From assembly GCF_014633365.1 (NCBI RefSeq), contig NC_068349.1, positions 29,960,753 through 30,024,752 of the forward strand: a DNA stretch of 64,000 nucleotides, written 5' to 3'. The DNA is from Diospyros lotus (lineage: Eukaryota; Streptophyta; Magnoliopsida; Ericales; Ebenaceae). Below are positions 1 to 10,102 of the stretch, piece by piece. Positions within the stretch are counted from its first letter, which is position 1. Every line of letters starts with the position of its first letter. The notes beneath the pieces are model-generated. The model was not told the origin of the DNA and did no database searches. It was given only the letters and a program-made list of their open reading frames with translations. Made by a program: the position numbers and the translations under genes.

Positions 1-69
1 CAAGGGCATTTTTGGAATTTTCTCACTTTCTTTCTCATTCTTTTAACACCTGTAACACCGGGTGTTACA
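1..69. repeat. Near-perfect palindrome of LTR-end motifs at the left edge
   Basis: Positions 51-69 read TGTAACACC, one base, GGTGTTACA, a 9-bp inverted repeat. The same nonamer forms the ends of the long LTRs elsewhere in the window, for example at 7551 and 10103. Right after it, at about 70, the pol tail of gypsy element A begins. This junction is probably where an LTR end meets element A, but only a few bases of it are inside the window. Confidence 0.4.
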
Positions 70-480
70 TGGACAACCCTTGCCTTTGCTTCTTTACCGT
101 TCACATCATCATCCCCTGGTTGAATAGGATTTGCCCTCAAATCCAACTCTTAGGTGTCCTCTAAATAAGGTGTTAAATCCTTTACATTGAATGTAGCTGA
201 TACTTGATATTCACCTGGAAAGTCAATTTTGGATGCATTGTCATTCACCTTTTCTAATACTTTGAAAGGACCATCTGCTCATGGCATAAGTTTAGACCTT
301 TGTTTGCTTGGAAATCTCTCTTTTCGAAGATGAATCCACACAAGATCACTTGGAGTAAATCGAACTTGTTTTCTTCCTCTATTTGTCGCTTTCTCACAGG
401 TTGCATTTCTCTTCTGTATTTGTTGTTTACACTTTCATGCAACTTCTTGATCAAGTTAGCCTTCCTTTCTCCATCCAAAC
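70..480 (-). pseudogene. Gypsy A integrase C-terminal region (partial)
   Basis: Minus-strand residues include the post-core integrase signature '[12 protein letters not shown]' near 555-520 and then a basic linker. The module that in the paralogous copy at 5113-5607 reads '[20 protein letters not shown]' is here frameshifted: the first copy reads through '[18 protein letters not shown]'. The tail is cut at about position 70, whereas the second copy continues for roughly 60 more codons. This domain binds DNA non-specifically in active integrases; here it is dead. Confidence 0.8.
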
Positions 481-1300
481 ATGCTCGCTCATTAAGTGGA
501 AGTGGTGCTAAATCAAGTGGTGTAATGGGATTAAATCCATAAACCACTTTGAATGGAGAATGTTTGGTTGCACTATGCACACTCCTGTTATATGCAAACT
601 AAATAAAAGCCAAGCACTCATCCCAATTCTTCAAATTTTTATTAACAACTCTAAGTAAAGAAGAAAGTGTACGGTTTACCACTTCGGTTTATCCATCAGT
701 TTGAGGATGACAAGCGATACTAAAGAGCAACCTTGTGCCAAGCTTCTTCCACAATGTCTTCCAAAAGTAACTCAAGAATTTTATGTCTCGATCAGACACT
801 ATACTCCTTGGTATTTCATGCAATTTTACAATATCTCGAAAGAATAAGTCCGCTACATGAGAAGCATCATCATTTTTGTGACAAGGCAAAAAATGAGACA
901 TCTTTGAGAACCTATCAACTACCACCATGATTAAATCATTTCCTCTTTGTGTTCTTGGCAATCCAAGCACAAAATCCATACTCATATCAACCCAAGGCTG
1001 ATTTGGAACAAGTAATGACATGTATAACCCATGAGCAACTTTCTTGCTTTTTGCCTTCTTACATCTACACACCTTTCTAGCACTCGATGCTCATCTATAA
1101 TCATTCCCGGCCAATAGAAGTGTTCTTTAATCAGCTCCAAAGTCTTATTCTCGCCCAAATGACCAGCTAAACCTCCCCCACGTGCTTCCCTCACCAAGAG
1201 TTCCCTTATAGACCCATTAGGAATACAAAGTCTCCTAGATCTAAACAAGTACCCTTCATGCCTGTAGTAACCATTAATAGCCCCTTTCTCACAAACCAAG
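480..1300 (-). pseudogene. Gypsy A integrase zinc-binding and catalytic core (decayed)
   Basis: Two overlapping minus-strand frames carry the domain. At 1299-1100 a zinc-binding stretch includes 'GHLGENKTLELIKEHFYWPG', the usual H-H part of the HHCC finger. At 1020-689 the core shows '[13 protein letters not shown]' (first catalytic Asp) and '[12 protein letters not shown]' (second Asp). At 689 the conserved 'HPQTDG' is followed by a stop, where active relatives have Gln-Thr-Glu, so the protein ends just before the catalytic Glu. A frameshift between 1072 and 982 separates the finger from the core. Confidence 0.88.
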
Positions 1301-1399
1301 TAGAAGCAAAGGTTGGATCATCCATATACTGATTTTTAATCAATTTAAACCCTAGTAATTTAGCATTTATCATGGTGATTAGAACATACCTTTGTGATA

Positions 1400-1935
1400 A
1401 TGCATCTGCCACTATATTTGAATTCCCCTTTTTGTACTTGATGACGTGGGGAAAGGCTTCTAAGAACTCCACCCATTTGGCATGCCTTTGGCTCAGCTTA
1501 TTTTGTCCCTTTAAGTGCTTCAAAGATTCATGGTCCGTGTGAATGACAAACTCTTTGGGTAGTAAGTAATGCTGCCAAAGTCTCCAAAGCTCTAATCAAT
1601 GCATAGAACTCCTTGTCATATGTGGAATAATTCAAACTTTCTCCACTCAACTTTTCATTAAAATAGGCTATGTGACACCTATCTTGCATAAGAATAGCCT
1701 CGATTCCAACTCCCGAAGCATCATACTCCACTTCAAAAGTCTTTGAAAAATCAGGGAGAGCAAAAATAGGAGCGAAGCATAATTTCTCCTTAGTCATCTC
1801 AAAACTTCTTTGAGCAGCCTCATTCCACCTAAATTCACCCTCTTTCTTGATGCATTCAGTCAATGGAGCAAGAATAGTGCTAAAATTCTTCATAAACCTC
1901 ATATAAAAGGAAGCTAGCCCATGGAAACTCCTCAC
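1400..1935 (-). pseudogene. Gypsy A RNase H domain (decayed)
   Basis: The minus-strand frame 1935-1528 contains the RT thumb/connection '[19 protein letters not shown]' followed by the RNase H start '[20 protein letters not shown]' with its first catalytic Asp. It continues with '[20 protein letters not shown]', the usual second-acidic-residue helix. The frame then shifts, and 1523-1390 resumes with '[20 protein letters not shown]' and 'VADALSQR', the conserved RNase H C-terminus. Order and spacing are normal for Ty3/gypsy; only the reading frame is lost. Confidence 0.88.
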
Positions 1936-2049
1936 CTTTGAAACACTAGTAAGTACGGGCTACTCCTCAATTGCTTTCACTTTCTCTTCGTCAACTTTAA
2001 CCCCATGTTGTGAAATTATGCAACCAAGAAAGATTACTCGATCTTGACA

Positions 2050-2706
2050 GAATTGATATTTCTTTAAGTTGTCAAATAGCTTCTCCTGTCATAACACTTC
2101 AAAAACTTCCCTAAGGTGCCCCAGATGCTCCTCAAGAGTTCTGCTATAAATCAAAATATCATCAAAATAAACCATAACAAATTTGCCAATGAACTTACGA
2201 AGTACATGATTCATCAAGCACATGAAGGTGCTTAGTGCATTAGGCAAGCCAAATGGCATAACTAACCATTCGTACAACCCGTGCTTTGTTTTGAATGTGG
2301 TCTTCCATTCATCCCCCTCCTTCATTCGAATCTAATGGTAGCCACTCTTGAGATCTACCTTTGAGAACAATTTAGAGCCATGAAACTCATCAAGCATATC
2401 ATCCAACCTATGGATTGGGTAGTGATACTTTACCGTTATCTTGTTTGTTGCCCGACTATCCACACACATTCTCATAGTCTCATCCTTTTTTGGCACTAAC
2501 AAAGCTGGTACAGAATATGGACTCATTGACTCCCTTACGTATCCCTTCTCTAACAACTCAGTTACTTGTCGATGCAACTCATTGGCTTCATCTAGATTGC
2601 TTATATAGGCTAGTCTATTTGGTAATGTAGCTCCTAGCATGAGATCGATTTGGTGTTCAATTCCTCTAATTGGTGGTAGTACCTTTGGTATCTCTTTTGG
2701 AAACAC
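2050..2706 (-). pseudogene. Gypsy A reverse transcriptase domain (one nonsense mutation splits it)
   Basis: The minus-strand frame 2706-2332 carries the N-terminal fingers: 'IDLMLGA.LPNR', 'ELLEKGYVRESMSPYSVPAL' and 'KVDLKSGYH'. A TAG stop follows exactly where relatives have Gln in 'GYHQIR'. The same frame resumes at 2325-2089 with '[18 protein letters not shown]' and the catalytic 'YFDDILIYS' (YxDD box). A single base change (CAG to TAG) would explain the break. The domain is otherwise well preserved, which suggests a moderately young insertion. Confidence 0.92.
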
Positions 2707-2919
2707 ATCAGCAAACTCTTTAAAAAGCTTCTCAATTTATGGTGGGAAAGAAGTTTCCTTGTTTGGCGTTGCTTCCTTTAGTATTAGCATTAGAACCAAG
2801 TTGTGAATGGATAAAGCTCGTTCTATCTCTCCCTTACTTGCAAACAAGCTTTTTTTTTTTCCCCTTCTCCATCAAGAGTTCATCTCGCTGCACTTGTTGT
2901 GGACTAAGAGGTGCTAAGG

Positions 2920-3270
2920 TTATGTTTTTCCCATCCTTGACAAAAAAAAAAAAGAAGTGTTTTTGAACCCATCATGCACAACCCTCCTATCATACTGCCA
3001 TGGTCTTCCCAAAAGCAAGTGACTCGCATTCATTGGAATCACATCACATAACAACTCATCTTTGTATGTTTTCCTAATTGAAAATGATACAACAACCTGC
3101 CTTGTAACCCTTACTTCTCCATTATCATTCAACCATCGCAACTTGTATGGGTGGGGATGTTTTGTTGTTGCCAAATTCAATTTTCCCACCAAAGTAGTTG
3201 AAGCAACATTAGTGCAGCTTACTCCATCTATAATCATTCCACACACCTTTCCATTTTCCATTGACCGCAC
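2920..3270 (-). pseudogene. Gypsy A aspartic protease region
   Basis: The minus-strand frame contains 'GMIIDGVSCTNVASTTLVGK', the retropepsin-like 'iiDgGS.tNvis' motif with Gly-Val-Ser where the usual Gly-Ser follows the Asp. It then shows 'HPYKLRWLNDNGEVRVTRQV' and 'LLCDVIPMNASHLLLGRPWQ', the typical end of plant gypsy retropepsins. It lies between the zinc knuckle and RT as expected. The downstream linker (2960-2750) is an A/T homopolymer-disrupted stretch. Confidence 0.85.
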
Positions 3271-3429
3271 ACCTGGTATGGAAGATGTTCATACGTTGCT
3301 CATCATCCATCTTTGCTTGTAAGTTCAAGGAGCGTCAAATCTCAAGCAATTTGCCCTCATTAGCTTGTAAACTATCTTTATCCACAAACTCATCTTCTTC
3401 CACCATTGTTGCCTCATCTTCACTTTCTA

Positions 3430-4483
3430 CCTCTCCTTGTGATCCTTGAAGAACCATCACTCTTTTATTTGGACATTTGAAAGCAATATGTCCATGGCCA
3501 AGTCATTTAAAACACTTGATGTCTCGGCTCCTCTTTGGAGGATTAGAATCACCCATTTTCTCCTTCTCTTTGCTCACACTTGTTGGTTGTTTGCTAGAGT
3601 CCCCTATTTCCACTCGTTTTGCATTCCAATTTGAAACTGCTCCTGGTGGTGTAAAGGATGAGTTGGTAATTTTATTACCAACTTGTTTGCTTGGTTGGAT
3701 TGCGTTTCAGCCGTCTCTCCACCTTAATGGCAAGTTTAATTATATCTTCCAAGAACACAAAAGGTTGTAACTCTACCATTTTAGCAATTTCTCTATTTAA
3801 TCCCCCTAAGAACCTAGCAATGGTCTGCTCTTGAGGTTCTTGTAAATCACATCTCATCATTAACACCTCCAATTCTTTAACATAATCCTCAACACACATG
3901 CCACCTTGCCTGAGACTTTGCAATCTAATATACAATTCCTGCCTGTAGTATTCGGGAACAAAACATTTTTTCATTACACGTTTCATAACCTTCCAACTCC
4001 TAATATAGCTTATCCATCTCTCCTATGTTGTGCTTTTAAGTTCTCCCACCATAGATTAACATAATCTGTAAATTCAAGAGCTGAAAGTTTGCATTTTCTT
4101 ACCTCGGAATACTCTTGGTACTCGAATACTTTCTCCACTCATTGCACCCACTCCAAGTACTCTTTCAGTGAGCTAGTTCCCTTAAATGGTGGAATCTTCA
4201 TCTTGATGTTGTTTCCCAGATCTCTTTGTTGCCTCCTTTGGCATGGTTGTTCAACCACTCTGTCTTCATCTCCAATTTCATCTCCTTCGTCCTCATCTTC
4301 ATGGATTGCCCTTCTTGGTGCTTGAGGAACGCATTGCTGTTGTAGAGGTTGTTAAACTCCCATCCTCTCAAATGCTTGAGTCCAACGAGTAAGTTGCTCC
4401 ATCATCTCCTTTTGCCTTCGTTGGAGACCCAAGATTTGAGATTGTTCCAATGAAAGCCCTTTTGGTGCATCTTCTCTAGCCAT
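3430..4483 (-). pseudogene. Gypsy A GAG with broken zinc knuckle
   Basis: A minus-strand ATG at 4483-4481 lies 12 bases inside the primer-binding site and opens 'MAREDAPKGLSLEQSQILGL'. After several stops the capsid-like part reads 'IKMKIPPFKG', 'EYLEWVQ.VEKVFE' and, at 3986-3675, 'YYRQELYIRLQSLRQGG' and 'VEDYVKELEVLMMRC', all typical of plant retrotransposon GAG. The nucleocapsid zinc knuckle near 3520-3475 should be C-x2-C-x4-H-x4-C; its second Cys codon is a TGA stop. The region has at least four interruptions. Confidence 0.85.
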
Positions 4484-4495
4484 GGTTAGAATCTA

Positions 4496-4509
4496 GGCTC
4501 TGATACCAA
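4496..4509 (-). other. Primer-binding site of gypsy A (initiator tRNA-Met type)
   Basis: The minus strand reads TTGGTATCAGAGCC two bases inside the LTR end. This is complementary to the 3' end of plant initiator tRNA-Met, the commonest plant LTR-retrotransposon primer. It fixes the element's orientation and its 5' LTR boundary. Confidence 0.9.
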
Positions 4510-4511
4510 TA

Positions 4512-4926
4512 TGATGTGCCCAAAATACAAAAGAAATACTAGTACCCCTTGTTTGATAAGAAAGTTCACCACAAACAAGAAAATACTAGTTTTGATTTGC
4601 CACACTCTAAGATAGAAGAAGGAAGAGTGATAAGAATTAGGATAAAAATTCTATCTACAGTTTCTTTATAAAATGTTCATGCTAAAACATTACAAGATCA
4701 CACATATAAATACTAGTTTTAAAGACAAACCTCATAATTAAAGACAAACAACATCATTGCCTCTTTTGACAAAAGCGGGCGAATGATGATAAAAGACAAA
4801 CTAAAAGCGTAAAGTAAAACATTATCATGCCACTTTTGGCAAAGAGAATCATGATTGCCTCTTTTGACAAAAATGGGGCTAATGATGATAAAAGACAAAC
4901 AAAAAGCATAAAGAAAAACATCATCA
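4512..4926 (-). mobile_element. LTR shared by two tandem gypsy A copies (about 415 bp)
   Basis: The plus strand starts TGATGTGCCC directly beside the primer-binding site and ends ...CATCATCA, giving TGATG...CATCA ends. Just outside the far end the minus strand reads AAAAAGGGGCA, a plausible polypurine tract of the upstream copy. The left boundary is firm. The right boundary is inferred because a tandem repeat runs across it. Confidence 0.65.
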
Positions 4927-4965
4927 TGCCCCTTTTTGACAAATGGAGTCATGATGATAAAACAC
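4745..4965. repeat. Tandem repeat of about 85-95 bp, roughly 2.7 units
   Basis: Units share 'gcc.cttttgacaaa', 'aatgatgataaaagacaaac' and 'aaagc.taaag.aaaaca'. They start near 4752, 4855 and 4927. The array straddles the inferred LTR/polypurine-tract junction, so part of it has duplicated that boundary. Confidence 0.75.
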
Positions 4966-5607
4966 AATGATACAAACAAGACAAAACACTCTCAAATATA
5001 AAGGAAAAATGAAGGGTGACATCATCTATGACATCAGTTATGACACTTGGGCTTGTTGGAAAGACTTGGGCCTGACAAATGCGTTGATTGCTTGGGCTTG
5101 ATCATGGAGTGCCTAGGTTGCATTTTGGTCCTGGGCTTCAAAGCAAACAAGCAATGTGATTAATTTGGGCTTTAACTCATTCACTTTAAATTCTAACTCT
5201 TCCAAATGGGAAAAAGTCTTCCCAATAAATAACTCAAGTTCCTTTCGAAATTCTTTAACCCTTGAATGAGTAATTGGCCTAAGACTTACATGCTCTTGGA
5301 CAGCCCTTGCCTTTGCTTCTTTACCGTTCACATCATCATCCCCTGGTTGAATAGGATTTTTCCTCAAATTAAACTCTTCGGTGTCCTCCAAATAAGGTGT
5401 TAAATCCTTTACATTGAATGTAGTTGATACTTGATATTCACCTGGTAAGTCAATTTTGTATGCATTGTCATTCACCTTTTCTAATACTTTGTAAGGACCA
5501 TCTGCTCGTGGCATAAGTTTAGACCTATGTTTGCTTGGAAATTGCTCTTTTCGAAGATGAATCCACACAAGATCACCTGGAGTAAATCGAACTTGCTTTT
5601 TTCCTCT
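4927..5607 (-). pseudogene. Second gypsy A copy: pol C-terminal tail
   Basis: The frame on the minus strand is open from about 5607 to the stop at 5113. It gives '[20 protein letters not shown]', '[20 protein letters not shown]' and 'STTFNVKDLTPYLEDTEEFN', the integrase C-terminal module, then 'LRPITHSRVKEFRKELELFI', a tail common in plant chromovirus-like elements. Bases 5298-5607 match 68-377 of element A at about 95% by eye, so this is a second copy. It reads into the shared LTR at 4926. At 5607 identity with the first copy stops abruptly, marking a truncation or insertion breakpoint. Confidence 0.85.
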
Positions 5608-5780
5608 AGGATGATGTTGCCTCAAGGATGCTTTTGCCACAAGGATGTTACCTCAAGGATGTTGCTGCAAGGGTTAAGCCTCATGCCAAAAGGAATTGGG
5701 CTTGCCAAAAGGATTAAGTCTCTTGCTAAAAGGAATTGGGCTTGTTGCAAGGATTCTCCATTCTCCTGTTGATACTCAAA
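5608..5780. repeat. Degenerate short tandem repeat at an element junction
   Basis: Repeated variants of 'ttgcc.caaggatg' and 'gggcttgccaaaaggatt' fill this stretch between the truncated gypsy A tail and gypsy B. A similar repeat with 'ttggccttgcc.cgagg' units lies at 9687-9965, on the far side of the B LTR. Confidence 0.5.
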
Positions 5781-5829
5781 AAAAGGGTTAGAAGGCTCAC
5801 AAGAATCCTCACTCATGAGACCCCTTAAT

Positions 5830-7430
5830 AGTCTTCATACTAGGCAACAGTTATGTTCCCAACTTGCTTCAAGTTCATAAATTCCTGACCCTTTTCCATT
5901 TTCTTGCGCAGGGAAAAATACTTAGTATTAAAAAGTTCCTTAAATTGCACCCATGTAACACCAGACGTACCTTGCCCTTCAGGATCTTGCAGGGTTCTTT
6001 GCATGGTTTTCCACCACTGGTCAGCCTCATCTCAAAGCATGAATATAGCACAACCAACCTTGTCCACTTCCTCACACCCAATGAAATCAAAAATCTTTTT
6101 GATCTGTTCCAACCAATACTCACTCTCACAAGGGTTAGCTCCTGCCCTTCCTCAAAAAATGGGTGGCTTTAACTGTTGGAACCTATCACTAACATTAGAG
6201 TTTTGGGGAATAAGTCCCCTGCATAAGTGTGACCATACTCCCCAGGACCCGTTCCATTTGGTTCATGCAGTTACTTCCTCTTTGGTTCCTTTTGGGTGGT
6301 GGATTTTCTGGGGATGCATCTCCTTTTCTTGGGGTGTTGTTCCTGCACCTAAAGTTTCGAGTTCAACGAGTGTTTACCATATGAAATAATCACACTTTAA
6401 AATTATGAGTTCAACATGCACACCATAGTAGTAAAATGATCCTGAAATAATTATAACCGACTAATAAGATGGAAACTCGAAGTTCATAAATTCTTGACTT
6501 TCCCGACTCACCTGGATCTAGCAGACCACTAATACAACAAATCCCACATTCTCACGTCTAGAAACCTGCACAAGGATTTCATGAACTAGGTGCCTACTAG
6601 ACCTTCATTGCGTTCATATCCATAACTCGAGAATTTCCAAATTCCAAATCCCTGTGAAGTAGTTAAACAGAAAGATAGTCTCTCACCACTTGCAACCATT
6701 TGGTAACTCTAACGAACCTCCATTCAAAGTACTTATTCGTACCATCTTCTAACTTACTTGCTCATCCCACTCACTCATCAAATCCTTAATGTTCTTCAAG
6801 CTATCATTCTACTTTCTTGTCACCATAAAACCTTCATGGTTAGTTCTTTTAACATAGTAGTAAATATAACTCAGGAAATTTTCCACTATTACATATGTAC
6901 ATAGCCACTTCTAATGCATTACTTTATTTGCACATACCTAAACCCTATCTTGTTTCCTTCATACACATCTATGAGTCTACAACCTCAAACAACAAAATTC
7001 GTTTCTTAGGATAAAGTTACTCCTCCTAGATTTCTGATCCTGGATGAGGCATAAGATCTCATTCTTCAGGTTCTTCTTCACAATTCCGGTTTACCGCTTC
7101 CCTCACAGGGTTTAGGTATGCCTCAACCTTGCGTAGGTGGGTAATAAAAGTTACAAAATCATCATAGGGTCCTAAAATGTGAAGATCGTTTTCGGCTTCC
7201 TGCCACTCCGGGGTCAATAAAGAGATTAAGTATAATATTTGAAGATCCACCATATAAGGAACAATCATGTGGGGTGAAAATTGTTGTAAAACAGAAGTAG
7301 TTATATCCAAAAAGTCACCTAACACTTCCCACAGATGCATGTGTCGTCCTTTTAACTGTGTCGTCCACAAACCCATAATAGCATGCTGACGTGGGTTATC
7401 TGCTAAATTTGGATCCATCTCTATCACAGA
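5830..7430 (-). pseudogene. Gypsy element B GAG region (decayed, 3' truncated)
   Basis: Minus-strand translation around 6150-5840, with frame changes, gives 'EYWLEQIKKIFDFIGCEEVD', 'KVGCAIFML.DEADQWW', 'VTWVQFKELFNTKYF' and 'KKMEKGQEFMNLKQVGNITV'. These are the conserved blocks of plant Ty3/gypsy GAG (Retrotrans_gag). A further open stretch of 122 codons at 7427-7059 begins near the primer-binding site and may be the GAG N-terminus, but I do not recognise it. No protease or RT follows; the element is cut near 5780. Confidence 0.75.
6390..7058. other. Internal region of gypsy B without recognisable domains
   Basis: No long open frame and no motif that I recognise. It lies between two GAG-like stretches and is taken as decayed internal sequence of the same element. 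Confidence 0.4.
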
Positions 7431-7535
7431 CCAAAATATCTTTCAAAATTAGTCATATCAAAACCTCAAATAACTCAAATTACTACCGCATCCTCAAGGT
7501 TAGTTAACTCAAATCCAAATCAAACTATTTATTCT

Positions 7536-7549
7536 AGCTCTGATACCAA
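7536..7549 (-). other. Primer-binding site of gypsy B (initiator tRNA-Met type)
   Basis: The minus strand reads TTGGTATCAGAGCT one base away from the LTR end at 7551. It proves that the long TGTAATACC...GGTGTTACA repeats in this window are retrotransposon LTRs. Confidence 0.88.
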
Positions 7550-7550
7550 C

Positions 7551-9525
7551 TGTAACACCTTACTTTTCCAAATACACAACAACATGAAATATAAGAAGAC
7601 ATTACCTACGGGCGTTATGGAAACCCTTACCAATGGAAGCATTGGATCGAACCTGAAAGCTTAACCAAAGCTAAATAAAAGGGGTTTCCACTATATTTCT
7701 TTTATACGCATAATAAATGCACATGGCTTTCAATATGCTAAAAACAAAACACATCACTGTAGGAACAATTGCAGCACATGTCCAAACAATCAATAAACCT
7801 TTATCATGGCAGCTTCCCCAAACAACGTCCAAAGTGCATCATGACGACCACAATAGTACCACATACCTTGTATACCCACTAATCTATGGTATTACAAAGG
7901 TACATCTTGTTGTACACATACATAAGTACAGTGTTAAGACGCCCACACACACCTTTTACAACCTTGAGTATCCTAGTTGCTATTTACAATACATCACTTG
8001 GTTTACAAGGGTACATAATGAAATAAAAACCCAGAGCTAGCCAAGCATCACTTCCTTGCCCACGCTTGAATTGGAATCTGAAACACCTGGCACTTCCAAT
8101 ATACCCAAAACGTTGAATGTTCTAGGGATATAACACACCCAAGTTAGATATTACATCTAGGTGAGTGACTCAGAAAGGAAAAGTATGTGTGTGCAAATGC
8201 AATAATGCTATTATGAAATCCACCCATGTGGTAGCAATGTCAAGGTGTTGCAATCACCCCCGCTGTCATCACAGTCACTCCTTGGCTCACCGTAAGAGCA
8301 CGATATCTTCCATGATGTTCCAACAACAAGCCACAATCACCAACACGAACATGATATATGACAAAGTAGAAGGAATATGCATAACCAAGGGAAAATATGA
8401 GATGTAAGCCACAAAGACATGATATGCAAGTCAACACCCACACCCAATGAAGCCAAAATGACTAGGATGTAGCAAAAGAATGCAAGAAACACTCACCTTG
8501 CTATTTTGAATAAGGTTGGACATTGTTCATAGGATTCAGGAATAGTTTTCTAGAGAAATTACAAGTTTTCGTAAACCAAACACAAAATATTTTCATATAG
8601 AGTTGTAGGGAATTAAAAGAAGGCCGAAGAAATAAATTTTCAGGTCAAAAGGGGTCTCACGCGCTGCCGGAAGGTGGTTGACGCGCTCACACGCACAGCC
8701 CCTTGCTGGCCCATGAGCTACATGCGCTGCCCTTAAGAATCGGCCAGCTTCGCCTCCTTTTGGTTTTTTCGACCATAACTTGCTAGTTTTAACTCCGTTT
8801 TGACCCCCATTCGAACCTACGACACCCTTATTCAACCCTCTATCGAATTATAAAAAGAAATTGGACTTACCATACAGTTTTGACATCGTTTGGCATGCTT
8901 TACAATGGTGGCATAAATTTTTCAACAAGGCCTTTCCTTCCTCGTTCTTCGACAGATTTTTCCCCTTCTTTTAGCAGCATTTCCTCTCTCAAACTCCCTT
9001 TCTTTCCCTCTTGTTGAATGCCCAAAAAAAATACCCCCAAGGGCCTTATATTTATAGGAAACTTTGACGAATCCAGTTGCGCCACATGTCGTGTCATCAT
9101 TCTACCAATGTGCATCCAACCAAAATGCGCCACTTATCCCTAATATTTTGAGCCTCATCATTATTTCCTAACTATCGTTCACTCCAGTTTGGTTACCCCA
9201 AGGACTCATTTATGAAATATTTTGATGAGATATTTTAAGGTTTCAAGAAACGATGCTTTAACTCGAACTTTTTAAGTAATTGCACATAGACCCCTTACAA
9301 CTTAGTCCCTCCCTGGGTCACTTTTCAATTGCACTTATGTCCCTGGAGAAAGGATTTATTATGCTAATATCCCAAGATTTTGGGTAAATGACACTTTTAC
9401 CCAAACTTCAATATTTATGATTTTGTCCCTGGCTCAGAAATTGAATTTTTTCCTCAAAGCTTCTATAATCCCTTTAAATGTCCTATTTCCTTAAGTATTT
9501 GAACCTGAAAATCTTGGGTATTACA
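7551..9525 (-). mobile_element. 5' LTR of gypsy element B (1,975 bp)
   Basis: The plus strand runs TGTAACACC...GGTATTACA. It is homologous in reverse to the LTRs at 10804-12860 and 16168-18038: all share a 'tccataatgcccgta' block near the 3' end and a 'gagtgactca' block with the 'ccacccatgtggtagcaatg' stretch. On the minus strand a TATA-like CCTATAAATATAAGG lies at about 9045-9060, consistent with minus-strand transcription into the adjacent primer-binding site and GAG. The 3' LTR partner is not visible. Confidence 0.9.
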
Positions 9526-10102
9526 ACCCACGAGTAACAAGTATTCTCAAAGAAACAGTTAAAATGCTCTACGTGTTTAGAGTTTAACAAAATTTTTGAA
9601 TCCATTTTTGAGTCCTGTAGCTGGGTATTTATAGGGTAGAATTCCCAAGAATGTCGAGTGTTAACATGTTTCAATCGTAGGGAGGGTGTTTTGGCCTTAT
9701 TGTGGGCTTGGCTTTGCCACGAGTCTTGGCCTTACCGTGAAGGTGCTTTGGACTTGTCGCGGGGCTAGGACTTGCCTCAAGGTTTGGCTTTGCCATGAGG
9801 CTAAGGCCCTACTAAGAGGCTTGGCCTTGCAACGAAGGTGTTTTGGCCTTGTCGCAAGGCTAAGGCCTTGCCAGGAGCATTTGGTCATGCCAAGGACATT
9901 TAGTTGTGCCCTTATCGAGAGGATGCCTTGGCTTTTTCCTTGTCGAGAGGCCTTAGCCTTTGCTTGAAGAAGCACACCGCTGAGAGTTCTACTATGCCGA
10001 AAGAATCCCACTGTTGCAACATCTTTCCTAAATATGATTTTTTTTTTAAAATTGAATTGTTCCTTATTAAAATTGTTATGGCACAACAATGTGGATACTC
10101 AG
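9526..10102. repeat. Short-unit tandem array and unassigned flank
   Basis: From 9687 to about 9965 variants of 'ttggccttgccacgagg' recur roughly every 20-40 bp. They give spurious open frames on both strands. 9526-9686 and 9966-10102 hold no recognisable gene. Confidence 0.6.

Larger units (their letters stand above)
70..4511 (-). mobile_element. Ty3/gypsy retrotransposon A, internal region (decayed)
   Basis: Read on the minus strand, the segment encodes in order a GAG, a zinc knuckle, an aspartic protease, reverse transcriptase, RNase H and integrase. Integrase after RNase H is the Ty3/gypsy order. Each domain is open for only 75-135 codons before a stop or frameshift, so the element cannot make its proteins. 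A primer-binding site and an LTR follow at 4496-4926. The left end stops at about 70 without its own LTR in view. The family looks chromovirus-like from its integrase tail, but I see no clear chromodomain, so I do not assign a clade. Confidence 0.9.

Noticed and set aside
3062..3770. Plus-strand frames of 62-97 codons over 3.0-3.8 kb
   Set aside because: Antisense shadows of the gypsy A protease and GAG coding sequence.
7717..8040. 107-codon plus-strand frame
   Set aside because: Lies antisense within the gypsy B LTR; LTRs of this family do not encode proteins.
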